Below are positions 27,267 to 37,859 of a DNA stretch of 64,000 bases, piece by piece. The position numbers and the translations under genes are program-made. The stretch is from Bacteroides sp. (lineage in GTDB: Bacteria; Bacteroidota; Bacteroidia; Bacteroidales; Bacteroidaceae), in assembly GCA_021202275.1 (NCBI GenBank), contig JAJQDI010000031.1, positions 1-64,000 on the forward strand, given 5' to 3'. How positions within the stretch are numbered: position 1 is the stretch's first letter; each line of letters begins with the position of its first letter. Under the pieces are notes generated by a model, which saw nothing but the letters and a program-made list of their open reading frames with translations, had not been told where the DNA came from and did not search any database.

Positions 27267-30200
27267 ATGAAGAATAAACCACTGAAAAGTATTCTCTGGG
27301 ATCGTATATCCGGAATGAAAACCATGCTTCTATGGGCAGTCTCCTTTCTTACCTTACTGCCGTTGCACGCCCAGAACAAAACCGTGACCGGTCAGGTGAC
27401 CGATTCCTTCAACGATCCGCTGATCGGAGTTTCCATCGTAGTGCAGGGCACAGCCACAGGTACAACTACCGATCTGGACGGCAGATACAGTCTTTCCGTA
27501 ACTCCGGACGCCGTACTGGAATTTTCTTACATCGGTATGGTGAAACAGAACATACAGGTCGGAACCCGGAACGTGATCAACGTAACCATGCTGGACGACT
27601 CGCAGATGCTTGCCGAAACCGTAGTTATCGGATACGGCAGCGCGAAGAAAATAGACCTGACAGGCTCTATCACCAACATCCGGGCAGACGAGATCGCCAA
27701 CCGCCCCGCAACCAATCCCCTCTCTTCTATCCAGGGTAAGGTAGCTGGTGTACAGGTGATCAACAGCGGACGCGCCGGCAGCGATCCGGAGATCCGCATC
27801 CGCGGAACAAACTCCATCAACGGATACAAACCGTTGTATATCGTAGACGGACTGTTCAACGACAACATCAACTTCCTGAATCCGGCGGACATCGAATCCA
27901 TGGAGATCCTGAAAGACCCCTCTTCCCTGGCTATCTTCGGGGTACGGGGTGCCAACGGTGTGGTGATCATCACTACGAAAAAGGCCAAAGAGGGACAGAC
28001 CTTAATCCATATCAATACCTCATTCGGATGGAAAAAAGTAACGGATAAGATCGCGATGGCCAATGCGGCCGAATTCAAAGAGCTATACAACGAACAGCTG
28101 AAAAATCAGGGACTCGATCCGTTCGATTTCAGCAGCTGGACAGCGGATACCGACTGGCAGGACGAGATCTTCCAGACAGGTTTCATTACCAACAACAACA
28201 TCAGTGTATCGGGTGCTTCGGACAAGCAAAGTTTCTACCTCGGTGTAGGATACAGCAAAGAAGAGGGAAACATCATCCATGAGAAGTTCAGTAAGGTAAC
28301 GCTGAACGCAAGCAACGAGTACAGACTCAAAGAGTACCTGAAGATCGGATTCCAGTTCAACGGTGCCCGCACCCTACCTACAGATGCGAAAGAGGTATTG
28401 AACGCAGTACGGGCCACCCCTGTGGCTCCGGTATACAACGAAGCATACGGACTTTATTCCGTACTGCCTCCGTTTCAGAAAGCGCAGATCAACAACCCGA
28501 TGGTAGATATCGCACTGAAAGCGAACAAGGTGAAAGCGGAGAATTACCGGGCATCCGGAAATCTCTACGGTGACATCCGTTTCCTGAAAGATTTCAATTT
28601 CCGCGCGACTTTTTCTATGGACTATGATTCGCACAACAACCGCGCCTATACGCCGTTCATGCAATTGTACGACGCGGAGGTAGCGGATAAAGTGGTGACC
28701 TTAGGAAACGGTGAAACGGGCGTGAGCCAGTACAAACAAAACGAGATCAAAGTACAGAGCGATTATGTACTGACGTATATCAACAGCTTCAACGATCATA
28801 ACCTCACCGCGACGGCGGGTTTCACAACCTACTACAACTCCCTAGAAAGACTGGACGCGGCACGTACATAGGGCGAAGGACTTTTCATTGCCGATGATCC
28901 GGACAAATGGTACGTAAGCATCGGAGATGCCTCCACTTCTACCAACGGCAGCACGCAATGGGAACGGGCTACCGTCTCCGTACTGGGCCGTATCATCTAC
29001 AACTATCGGAGCAGATACCTACTCAACGCGTCGTTCCGTCGCGACGGATCTTCCGCCTTTTCCTACACAGGCAACCAGTGGCAGAACTTCTACTCGGTAG
29101 GTGCCGGCTGGCTGATGACGGAAGAGGACTTTATGCAAGGCCAGAAGGTGTTTGATATACTGAAACTCAAAGGTTCGTGGGGTACACTGGGCAACCAGGT
29201 CCTGGATACGGCCTATCCGGCACAGCCTCTGCTGGAAAACAGTTCTTCCGCCGTATTCGGCAACAACATCATTCCGGGGTATCAACTGGCCTACCTGCCC
29301 AACCCGAACCTGCGCTGGGAAAAAGTAGAAGCCTGGGAAGCGGGTCTCGAAGCGAACTTCCTGCGCAACCGCCTGCATTTCGAAGGGGTGTATTACAAGA
29401 AGAACACCAAAGACCTGCTGGCGAAAGTACCGGGTCTGTCGGGAAGTGTACCCGGTATGGGAAACCTGGGAGAGATCGGGAACAAAGGGGTGGAACTGGC
29501 CATTTCCTGGAGAGACCAGGTGGGCGACTGGGGATACAGCATCGCCGGAAACCTGACTACGATCAACAACAAAGTAAAGCACCTGGTGCAGGAAGGGTAC
29601 TCCCTGATCGACGGTGACAAAAGCATCAGTTACACCATGGGCGGATATCCCATCGGATATTTCTACGGATACAAAGTAGAGGGTATTTATCAGTCGGAAG
29701 AGGATATTGCCAACTCTCCGACCAATACCCTGGCCACGGTGAAGCCGGGAGACCTCAAATTCAAAGACCTGGACGGTGACGGAGAGATCACCACGGCAGA
29801 CCGTACCCTGATCGGCAATCCGACCCCGGAATTCACGTATGGTATCTCACTGGGAGTCTCCTATCAGAATTTCGAACTGAGTGTGGATATGATGGGGCAG
29901 TATGGCAACCAGATCTATCGTACGTGGGACAATTACAACTGGTCGCAGTTCAACTTCATGAAACAACGTCTGGGACGCTGGACCGATGAAGGCACCTCCA
30001 ACACACAGCCGATCCTGGATACGACGCATACGATCAACAACATGAACTCGGAGTATTACATCGAAGACGGCAGCTTCTTCCGCCTGCGTAATATACAGCT
30101 GGCCTATAATTTCGACAGGCAGCTGATCAGCAAGATCGGATTGCAGGCCCTGAAGGTGTATGTGAACGGACAGAACCTGAAGACCTGGAAAAACAACACC

Positions 30201-30305
30201 GGCTACACCCCCGAAATCGGAGGATCGGCTACCGCTTTCGGTATAGATACGGGAAGCTATCCGATGCCAGCCGTGTATACATTCGGTATCAACCTGACTT
30301 TCTAA
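27267..30305 (+). pseudogene. susC: SusC/RagA-family TonB-linked outer-membrane transporter with an internal amber codon
   Basis: The start is set at MKNKPLKSILWDR (27267), which gives a signal ending in LPLHAQ. Next come a carboxypeptidase-like domain (TVTGQVTDSFNDPLIGVSIVV), the plug domain (IRIRGTNSINGYKPLYIVDG, VRGANGVVIITTKKA) and a long beta-barrel ending MPAVYTFGINLTF. The whole frame would give 1,012 codons, normal for the family, but codon 535 (28869-28871) is TAG, in LDAART-stop-GEGLFIADDP. Relatives have Gln there (CAG to TAG is one base change). The frame is otherwise open to the end. The 534-aa truncated form would lack most of the barrel. It would import oligosaccharides with its SusD partner. 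Confidence 0.9.
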
Positions 30306-30324
30306 CTTAAATACATTCAGAACC

Positions 30325-31845
30325 ATGAAAATGAAGACATATATCCTATCGCTGTTTATCGGTTCGGCCGCTTTGCTGTGCACAGGCTGTAACGATTTCC
30401 TCGACCGTAGTCCGCTGGGACAATTCACCGAAGACGATGCTCCGGGCGGAGGTCTGGAAGGACAGGTATTCGGTATCTACAAAGAGATGCGTAGTTACAA
30501 CATCACTGCGGGAATTCCGGCATTTGCCGTACACCACATGCGGTCGGAAGATTCCGAAAAAGGAAGCGCCGCGGACGACGGGGCGGATATGGCTGCTATG
30601 TTCGACGATTTCTATTACGTGACCAACAACGGTAGCCTCAATGCCTACTGGACACATAACTACAGCATCATCTACCAGTGCAACTCGGTGATAGACGCGA
30701 TCGACACCAACGACCTCACGGATACCGCCTCCCAGCGTAACAAGGGAGAAGCCCTCTTCTTCCGGGCCTACTGCTACTTCAACCTGGTGCGCGCCTACGG
30801 AGAAGTACCGCTGGTGGTAGATAAGATAGAAGACGCGGCAGAGGTGAACGTACCCAAAACTACTGTAGATGCCATCTACAAACAGATCGATGAAGACCTG
30901 GCTGCCGCGGTAGAGTTGCTGCCCCGCGAATGGACCGCGGAATACACGGGTCGCCTCACCTGGGGGGCTGCCCGCTCGCTGCAGGCACGTACCTTTATGA
31001 TGCGCAACGACTGGGAAAAGATGTATGAGGCGGCTTCGGAGGTGATGAGTTCCGGACTGTACGACCTCAACACCCCGTACGATAAGATCTGGACCGACGA
31101 AGGTGAGAATTGCAGCGAATCGATATTCGAATTGCAATGTGCCTCTACCGCGGCCCTGAAAGCCGACCTGTCTATCGGCAGTCAGTTCTGCGAGGTACAG
31201 GGAGTACGTGGCGCGGGCGACTGGAACCTGGGCTGGGGCTGGCACATGGCTACCAAAGAGATGGGTGAGGCCTATGAGCCGGGCGATCCGCGGAAAGATG
31301 CTACTCTGCTCTATTTCCGTCGGTCGGAAGACGAGCCCATCACCCCCGAGAATACCAACAAGCCTTACGGCGAATCTCCGGTATCTTCCGGCTCGGGAGC
31401 CTACTACAACAAAAAAGCATATACCGATCCGGCCAAACGTCTGGAATTTACCAAAGGAGGTTTCTGGGTAAATATCCGCCTGATCCGCTTTGCGGATGTG
31501 GTGTTGATGGTAGCAGAATCTGCTAATGAACTGGGTAAGACGGGAGAGGCATCGAATGCCCTGGAAATGGTGCGCGCCCGTGCCCGCGGAGGAGACGACA
31601 ACATCCTGCCGAAGGTAACCGCTACCGACCAGGCTACCCTGCGCGATGCCATCCGCCACGAACGTCGTGTGGAACTGGGACTGGAACCCGACCGTTTCTA
31701 CGACCTCGTACGCTGGGGCAGTGCCCGAGAAGTCCTGCACGCTGCCGGCAAGACCAACTATCAGGATAAACACAAATACCTGCCTATCCCGCAGGATCAG
31801 ATAGACAAATCGAAAGGGGTATTGGTGCAGAATCCGGACTATTAA
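30325..31845 (+). CDS. susD: SusD/RagB-family surface glycan-binding lipoprotein
   Basis: A 506-aa lipoprotein (lipobox LCTGC at about residue 22, then NDFLDRSPLGQ, the usual SusD opening). TPR-like helices bear the glycan-binding lid: GEALFFRAYCYFNLVRAYGEVPLV, and the C-terminal family signature RHERRVELGLEPDRFYDLVRWG. It sits 19 bp after susC. It binds oligosaccharides at the cell surface and closes over the SusC barrel. Intact here, unlike its partner. Confidence 0.95.
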   Translation: MKMKTYILSLFIGSAALLCTGCNDFLDRSPLGQFTEDDAPGGGLEGQVFGIYKEMRSYNITAGIPAFAVHHMRSEDSEKGSAADDGADMAAMFDDFYYVTNNGSLNAYWTHNYSIIYQCNSVIDAIDTNDLTDTASQRNKGEALFFRAYCYFNLVRAYGEVPLVVDKIEDAAEVNVPKTTVDAIYKQIDEDLAAAVELLPREWTAEYTGRLTWGAARSLQARTFMMRNDWEKMYEAASEVMSSGLYDLNTPYDKIWTDEGENCSESIFELQCASTAALKADLSIGSQFCEVQGVRGAGDWNLGWGWHMATKEMGEAYEPGDPRKDATLLYFRRSEDEPITPENTNKPYGESPVSSGSGAYYNKKAYTDPAKRLEFTKGGFWVNIRLIRFADVVLMVAESANELGKTGEASNALEMVRARARGGDDNILPKVTATDQATLRDAIRHERRVELGLEPDRFYDLVRWGSAREVLHAAGKTNYQDKHKYLPIPQDQIDKSKGVLVQNPDY

Positions 31846-32297
31846 AGAGATTTACGATTTGACGATTTACAATTTACGATTTACAATTTACGATTTACGA
31901 ACCAACGGTCGACGAAGTCAATCGAAGATCGGCGTAGCCAACCAGGCGGTCTGCAAAGGGATTTACGATTTGAAAATACGGGTATTCCCTGGTATCATCC
32001 ACCTGTAGAGACGCACGGCGTGCGTCTCCGCGAGGCAGATCCAACCCTATGGTGTATCACATATATCAGCAACCACATCGGATAAGGATGCCCATGTCTG
32101 GTAGTTCCAGATCGTAAATCCATAGATCGTCATTCTATCCAGCTATTTTTCAGGTAACAAGAGAGATCAGCCGGGAAGTTTTCTTCCCTCTGCGGATATC
32201 CTCCGTGCCTGCTTCCGGGCAGGCACGGGTATCCACAGATCTGCGGGAACGGACCACCCGCCTTATGTAATCATCAGTATAGATACAAAAATCAGTT
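31846..32297. repeat. Intergenic repeats between susD and the GH3 gene
   Basis: 31855-31900 is a run of GATTTACGATTTACAATTTAC-like units, followed by ACCAACGGTCGACGAAGTCA to 31922; this block recurs at 43821-43866 (inverted) and 59961-60015. 32008-32028 is a copy of the GAGACGCACG palindrome preceded by ATCCACCTGTA. No gene is visible in the 452 bp. The repeats make it uncertain whether the GH3 gene shares the susCD transcript. Confidence 0.75.
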
Positions 32298-34592
32298 ATG
32301 AACAGGTTATTTCAAAGAATACAATCAATCGTGTGCCTGCTCCTGTGTACCTTTCCGGGAGTACAGGCACAGAACAAGAGCGGAGATATGGATCGTTTCA
32401 TCGACGATCTGATGGGCCGGATGACACTGGAAGAAAAGATCGGGCAACTCAACCTGCCCGTTACCGGAGAGATCGTCACCGGACAGGCCCAGAGCAGCGA
32501 CATTGCCGGAAAGATCACCCGCGGAGAGGTGGGTGGCCTCTTCAACCTGAAGGGGGTAGAACGTATCCGGGATGTACAAAAGCTGGCCGTAGAAAAAAGT
32601 CGGCTGGGTATTCCGCTTATCTTTGGTATGGATGTGATACATGGGTATGAAACCATCTTTCCTATTCCTTTGGGACTGTCATGTACCTGGGACATGCAGG
32701 CCGTGGAAGAGTCGGCACGTATCTCGGCCATAGAGGCCAGTGCCGACGGCATCAGCTGGACCTTCAGTCCCATGCTGGATATATCGCGTGATCCACGTTG
32801 GGGACGGGTATCGGAAGGCAACGGCGAAGATCCGTACCTGGCTGCCGAGATTGCCAGAGCGATGATCCGCGGGTATCAGGGAACCGACATGAGCGGCAAC
32901 GACGAGATCATGGCCTGCATGAAACATTTCGCTCTCTACGGAGCACCGGATGCCGGACGCGACTACAATACGGTAGACATGAGCCGCAACCGGATGTTCA
33001 ACGAATATATGCTTCCTTACCAGGCCGCCGTAGAGGCGGGTGTGGGAAGTGTAATGGCCTCTTTCAATGAGATCGACGGCCTTCCCGCCAGTGGCAACAA
33101 ATGGTTGCTTACCGATGTACTCCGCACCCAATGGGGATTCGACGGATTTGTTGTGAGCGACTTCACCGGTATTTCGGAGATGGTAGATCACGGAATGGGC
33201 GACCTGCAAACGGTTTCTGCCCTGGCCCTGAACGCCGGAATGGATATGGATATGGTGAGCAATGGTTTTCTGGGTACCCTGAAAGCATCTATCGAAGCGG
33301 GCAAGGTGTCTGTAGAGACGCTGGATCGGGCCTGCCGCCGGATCTTAGAGGCCAAATACAAACTAGGCTTGTTTGAAGATCCGTATAAATACTGCGACCT
33401 AAGCCGTCCGGCCCGCCAGCTGTTCACGCCGGAGCACCGCCAGGTAGCGCGTCGTATCGCCTCGGAGAGTTTTGTCTTGCTGAAAAACAGTGACAACCTG
33501 CTTCCTTTGCCAAAGAAAGGAACGGTAGCTGTAGTAGGCCCGCTGGCAAATACCCGTTCGAACATGCCGGGAACCTGGAGCGTAGCCGCGCGTCTGGACG
33601 ACTATCCTTCGCTGATAGAAGGCATGAAAGAGGTGCTCGGCCCTCAGGTGAATGTGGTCTGTGCCAAAGGAAGCAACCTCATCAGCGACGCGGCATACGA
33701 AGAGTGTGCCACCATGTTCGGCCGCAGCCTGCACCGCGATAACCGCAGCGATGAAGAGCTTCTCCGTGAAGCCTTAGCCACAGCGGCACAGGCCGATGTG
33801 ATCGTGGCTGCCTTGGGCGAATCGTCAGAAATGTCAGGAGAGAGCAGTTCGCGTACCAACCTCGACCTGCCGGATGTGCAACGGCACCTGCTGGAAGAGT
33901 TGCTGAAAACCGGAAAGCCGGTGGTACTGGTGCTCTTTACCGGGCGTCCGCTTACCCTCACCTGGGAAGAGGAACACGTGCCTGCCATTCTGAATGTATG
34001 GTTCGGCGGCAGTGAAGCAGCCTATGCCATCACAGACGTATTGTTCGGCGATGTGAATCCCAGTGGAAAACTGACCGCTACTTTCCCGAAGAACGTAGGC
34101 CAGATACCGCTCTACTACAACCACAAGAGTACAGGCCGTCCGCTGGAAGAGGGCAAGTGGTTCGAGAAATTCCGTACCAACTACTTAGATGTGGACAACG
34201 ACCCGCTCTATCCGTTCGGATATGGACTCAGCTATACATCTTTCAACTACAGTGATATTCGTCTGAGCCGCTCTGTGATGTCGCCCAGTGAGGAGTTGCT
34301 TGCTACAGTGACGGTGACCAACTCCGGACAACGGGATGGCGCCGAAGTGGTACAGCTCTACCTGCGCGATCGGGTAGGCAGCATCACCCGCCCGGTCAAG
34401 GAACTGAAAGGATTTGAAAAGATCTTCCTGAAAGCGGGTGAATCGCGTGAAGTCACTTTCCGTATCACCACAGACTTGCTGAAGTTCTACAATTACGATA
34501 TGGAGTTTGTCTACGAACCGGGTGAGTTTGATGTGATGATCGGCGGCAACAGCCGTGACCTGAAGAAAACACGTTTCACCCTGAGCGAATAA
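32298..34592 (+). CDS. bglX: GH3 beta-glucosidase (BglX type)
   Basis: A 764-aa exported GH3 enzyme with a signal peptide (IVCLLLCTFPGVQAQ). The N-terminal (alpha/beta)8 domain carries the catalytic nucleophile Asp in WGFDGFVVSDFTGI (position about 285). The second alpha/beta-sandwich domain holds VALVLFTGRPLTL-type strands, and the C-terminal fibronectin-like domain begins near EELLATVTVTNSG. It removes terminal beta-glucose units from oligosaccharides in the periplasm. Next to a GH144-type gene and susCD, this matches the B. thetaiotaomicron BT_3567-type locus, where the GH3 enzyme prefers beta-1,2-linked glucose; that specificity is inferred from context. It ends 7 bp before the next gene. 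Confidence 0.92.
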   Translation: MNRLFQRIQSIVCLLLCTFPGVQAQNKSGDMDRFIDDLMGRMTLEEKIGQLNLPVTGEIVTGQAQSSDIAGKITRGEVGGLFNLKGVERIRDVQKLAVEKSRLGIPLIFGMDVIHGYETIFPIPLGLSCTWDMQAVEESARISAIEASADGISWTFSPMLDISRDPRWGRVSEGNGEDPYLAAEIARAMIRGYQGTDMSGNDEIMACMKHFALYGAPDAGRDYNTVDMSRNRMFNEYMLPYQAAVEAGVGSVMASFNEIDGLPASGNKWLLTDVLRTQWGFDGFVVSDFTGISEMVDHGMGDLQTVSALALNAGMDMDMVSNGFLGTLKASIEAGKVSVETLDRACRRILEAKYKLGLFEDPYKYCDLSRPARQLFTPEHRQVARRIASESFVLLKNSDNLLPLPKKGTVAVVGPLANTRSNMPGTWSVAARLDDYPSLIEGMKEVLGPQVNVVCAKGSNLISDAAYEECATMFGRSLHRDNRSDEELLREALATAAQADVIVAALGESSEMSGESSSRTNLDLPDVQRHLLEELLKTGKPVVLVLFTGRPLTLTWEEEHVPAILNVWFGGSEAAYAITDVLFGDVNPSGKLTATFPKNVGQIPLYYNHKSTGRPLEEGKWFEKFRTNYLDVDNDPLYPFGYGLSYTSFNYSDIRLSRSVMSPSEELLATVTVTNSGQRDGAEVVQLYLRDRVGSITRPVKELKGFEKIFLKAGESREVTFRITTDLLKFYNYDMEFVYEPGEFDVMIGGNSRDLKKTRFTLSE

Positions 34593-34599
34593 GTAGCTT

Positions 34600-35931
34600 A
34601 TGAAAAGAATAATCACCCCCCTGATGATCCTCCTGCTGTTTGCGGGAGGATGTCAGGAGAACTCCCGTTCACGAGGCACACAGGTGGAACTGACTGACGA
34701 GGCACTACTCGATACGGTGCAGCGACGTACCTTCAACTATTTCTGGGAAGGAGCCGAACCGGTCAGTGGTATGGCCCGGGAACGCTATCATGTGGACGGA
34801 CATTATCCGGAGAACGATAAAAACGTGATCACCTCCGGGGGAAGCGGGTTTGGTATACTGGCCCTGATCTCCGGTATGGAACGCGGCTATATCACCCGCG
34901 CAGAGGGATATGTACGGATGGAACAGATCGTTGGTTTTCTGGAAAAAGCAGATCAGTTTCACGGTGCTTTCCCACACTGGTGGTACGGGGAAACAGGTCG
35001 TGCCAAAGCGTTCAGTCCCAGAGACGACGGCGGAGACCTGGTAGAGACCGCTTTTCTGGTCCAGGCACTCCTGGCTCTGCACCAATACTATGTAGACGGC
35101 ACACAGCCCGAACAGGAGCTGGCCGCGCGTATCGACACCCTCTGGCGGGAGGTGGAATGGAACTGGTACTGCAACGGACAGGAGGTACTTTACTGGCACT
35201 GGAGCCCGCGATACGGCTGGGAAATGAACTTTCCCGTGCGGGGCTACAACGAATGCCTGATCATGTATATCTTAGCAGCCCCTTCTCCTACCTATGCCAT
35301 CACACCGGAGGTATACCACAAGGGATGGGCGCAGAACGGTGCGATCGTAGCGCCACATACGGTAGAGAATATACCGCTTCAACTGCGCTATCAGGGCACG
35401 GAAGCCGGGCCTCTCTTCTGGGCACACTACTCTTTCCTGGCACTGGATCCGCGCGGCCTGCAAGACAGATACGCTAACTATTTCGATGAAATGAGAAACC
35501 TCACCCGGATCAACCGGGCCTATTGCATCCGCAATCCGAAAGGCTACAAAGGATACGGAGCCGATTGTTGGGGACTGACTGCCAGTTATTCGGTGAACGG
35601 CTATGCCGCTCATGCTCCTCTGGAGACGGAAGATCAGGGAGTGATCTCTCCTACCGCGGCTCTCTCTTCACTTGTCTATACACCGGAAGAGTCTATGGCG
35701 GTGATGCGCCATCTGTACGCGCGGGAAGACCAACTGTTTGGCCCATACGGTTTATACGATGCTTTCAGCGATACCGACCACTGGTATCCTCAGCGCTACT
35801 TAGCCATCGACCAGGGACCTATTGCGGTGATGATAGAGAACTACCGGAGCGGATTGCTCTGGAAACTGTTTATGAGCCACCCGGATGTGCAACGGGGACT
35901 GAAGAAGCTGGAATTTCATACACATTCATAA
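34600..35931 (+). CDS. GH144-type (glucoamylase-like fold) endo-beta-1,2-glucanase lipoprotein
   Basis: A 443-aa lipoprotein (lipobox FAGGC at about residue 18). The core is the (alpha/alpha)6 family annotated as glucoamylase (PF10091): RRTFNYFWEGAEPVSGMARER, TSGGSGFGILALISGMERG, GETGRAKAFSPRDDGGDLVETAFLVQ, GWEMNFPVRGYNECLI, GYGADCWGLTASYS, and AIDQGPIAVMIENYRSGLLW. These motifs match characterised GH144 enzymes that cut beta-1,2-glucan into sophoro-oligosaccharides. It follows the GH3 gene by 7 bp, so the pair is co-transcribed: endo-cutting at or near the surface, then glucose release. Substrate assignment rests on family and order. Confidence 0.85.
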   Translation: MKRIITPLMILLLFAGGCQENSRSRGTQVELTDEALLDTVQRRTFNYFWEGAEPVSGMARERYHVDGHYPENDKNVITSGGSGFGILALISGMERGYITRAEGYVRMEQIVGFLEKADQFHGAFPHWWYGETGRAKAFSPRDDGGDLVETAFLVQALLALHQYYVDGTQPEQELAARIDTLWREVEWNWYCNGQEVLYWHWSPRYGWEMNFPVRGYNECLIMYILAAPSPTYAITPEVYHKGWAQNGAIVAPHTVENIPLQLRYQGTEAGPLFWAHYSFLALDPRGLQDRYANYFDEMRNLTRINRAYCIRNPKGYKGYGADCWGLTASYSVNGYAAHAPLETEDQGVISPTAALSSLVYTPEESMAVMRHLYAREDQLFGPYGLYDAFSDTDHWYPQRYLAIDQGPIAVMIENYRSGLLWKLFMSHPDVQRGLKKLEFHTHS

Positions 35932-36449
35932 GGTAATCCCAAGGGAATTCTGACCGTAGCAGATCGTTTGTTCTGCGCGGTCATCCCCTGCTTTATATTT
36001 TATCCGCTATAAAAACGCCCGAATCTGGTTGTTTTTTCTCTCTTTCCTCCGGCTCCTCCTGTTTCCTATACGTCCAGGAAGCAGAAGATCCCATACGTTT
36101 TCAGGAGTATCTTCCCGTCTTCCATACAGATGGAAGAGTATACAAACACCTGTACCGGTCTGTTTTTTCCGGATGTGGCTTCCTGCCTTTTCGTTGAAGC
36201 AGGAGAGCTGTGCCCATAATTGTTCACGGAAGACCTCCTGCATCTCAACAGAAAAGGGTATCAGCGACCGATGGAAAGAGCTTATCCACCCGAAGTTAAT
36301 ACAATCTGATATCAAATACACCCATTTTCTATCTTTTTCATCTTTAAAAATGCTTTTCGCTAATTGTGACAAGTTCAAAAATACAGATCGCAGAATCAAT
36401 TTCGTATATATATTCCCTGAATATACGTAAATATGGCATATTTATGTCT
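35932..36449. other. Gene-free stretch between the polysaccharide locus and the insertion sequence
   Basis: The open frames here lack family features and a plausible start context. I see no clear terminator or RNA. It may contain decayed sequence displaced by the nearby insertion. Confidence 0.45.
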
Positions 36450-36497
36450 TATACGGAATTAGGTTTACACGTTTTTTGTGCATAAAATTTATATTTT

Positions 36498-36872
36498 ATG
36501 GCAAAATCTTTACCCGGTCCTTACAGCGAAACCTTCAAATTAGAAGTTTTGCGTGATCATTATTCAAATTTATCGTCTTTGAAATTTACTGTTCGCAAAT
36601 GGAATTTGAGTTGTTCTCAGGTTTTACATTATTGGATGAAGTGCTATCCTGTTGATTCAGAATCTTTATCTTTGGATATCCAAACCATATCCCGCTATGA
36701 AATGAGTAAACGTCAAAAGAGTAAAGAAGAGATTCTTGAGGAGCAAGTTCTTGGTCTGAAAAAGGCTTTAGAGATGGAGAAACTCCGTTCGCGGGCTTTT
36801 GAGAAGTTGATTGAAATTGCTGAGAAAGAAGAAGGGATCTTCATCTTAAAAAAAGATGGTGCCAAACAGTAA
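36498..36872 (+). CDS. IS3-family transposase OrfA
   Basis: A 124-aa OrfA. The N-terminal HTH segment (YSETFKLEVLRDHYSN, KFTVRKWNLSCSQVLHYWMK) should bind the terminal repeats; it is followed by a leucine-zipper-like coiled-coil (EEILEEQVLGLKKALEMEKLRSRAF). Its 3' part contains an A7 run at 36848-36854 (TTA AAA AAA G), the slip site for -1 frameshifting into OrfB. When no slip occurs the product is OrfA alone, which in IS3 elements usually represses. Confidence 0.9.
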   Translation: MAKSLPGPYSETFKLEVLRDHYSNLSSLKFTVRKWNLSCSQVLHYWMKCYPVDSESLSLDIQTISRYEMSKRQKSKEEILEEQVLGLKKALEMEKLRSRAFEKLIEIAEKEEGIFILKKDGAKQ

Positions 36873-37756
36873 CAAGCCTGCGCCAAGAGTATCCGGGTAT
36901 AAACTTAGATACTCTTTGCGGCCTGTTTGGCAAGACTCGCCAGGCTTATTATAAAAAGAAAAAGAGCTTACTTACCAAGTCCCAGTTAAGAACTGTTTTA
37001 TTGGAAGCCGTCTCTTATTATCGTCTGAGGGCTCCCAGTATGGGTGGAATTAAGTTATATGTGGAGCTTTCCAGTGTGTATGGTCATCAGGTGATAGGAG
37101 GACGGGATGCTTTTCTAAATTTCCTGCGTGCAGAAAAACTGATGCTTCCTGGCTGTAAACCTCGTCGTACAACCAAATCCAATCATATGTATATGAAATA
37201 CCCCAATTTGATTAAAGATCTGGTCCCTGGCTATCCAAATCATATATGGGTGAGTGATATTACTTATATATGGATAGAAGGCGGAGTTTGTTATCTACAT
37301 TTACTTACCGACGCCTATTCTCATGCTGTTTTAGGATGGGAACTAGCACCGGGTCTTCATGCGGAGTATACGGCAAAGGCCCTTATGCAGGCCATAGAAA
37401 AAGCCTCAGCAGGTAACCTGTGTGGAACAATCCATCATTCTGACCGTGGTTCACAATATGCCTGCGATCTATATGTTAACTTACTCAAAGAACATCATAT
37501 ACGTATTAGCATGACGGAGGATTCTAAACCGACCAGTAACGCAGTAGCCGAAAGGATGAATGGGATACTAAAGACAGAGTGGATATATGCCACCTCTCTC
37601 TTTTCCTCTGAAGAGCACGCAAGGCAAGAAATTTCCCGGATGATAGAGTTTTATAACTATCATAGGCCACATATGAGTATTGGAATGAAGAAACCAATGG
37701 AGGTATATGCAGGGCACCTCCCAGGTGAGAATCTGTGGAAAAAGAAAAGGAAATAA
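36849..37756 (+). CDS. IS3-family transposase OrfB (integrase part), made by -1 frameshift
   Basis: The frame is open without its own ATG from the A7 slip site onward; the portion starting at 37001 has only a TTG. Upstream in-frame residues (SLRQEYPGINLDTLCGLFG, KTRQAYYK) match the OrfB N-terminus, which supports an OrfAB fusion. The DDE catalytic core is visible: HIWVSDITYIW (first Asp), HHSDRGSQYACD (second Asp) and SNAVAERMNGILKTEW (Glu), with the closing NYHRPHMSIGMKKPMEVY. It appears complete, so the element may be active. Confidence 0.9.
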
Positions 37757-37859
37757 GGGAAAAATGAATTATATTTGTGAAGCTCTCAAATACAGGTAAA
37801 CTTACTAATTGTATATTCTTTTTGAAAGGTAAACTCTTTTAGGAGAACCGATGCAAAAA

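Larger units (their letters stand above)
36450..37815 (+). mobile_element. IS3-family insertion sequence
   Basis: Two overlapping transposase frames are joined by a -1 frameshift. Candidate imperfect terminal inverted repeats are 36450-36480 (TATAC..AATTAG..GTTTAC..) and 37785-37815; their inner parts share AATTAG, GTTTAC and TTTG. The exact ends and target duplication are not certain. Codon use is AT-richer than in flanking genes. One copy in this window. Confidence 0.8.

Noticed and set aside
30346..31773. 475-aa open frame antisense to susD
   Set aside because: A shadow frame; SusD motifs are on the plus strand.
36007..36399. 130-aa minus-strand frame between the GH144 gene and the insertion sequence
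   Set aside because: No recognisable motif, hydrophobic core or promoter; competing frames of similar quality overlap it.
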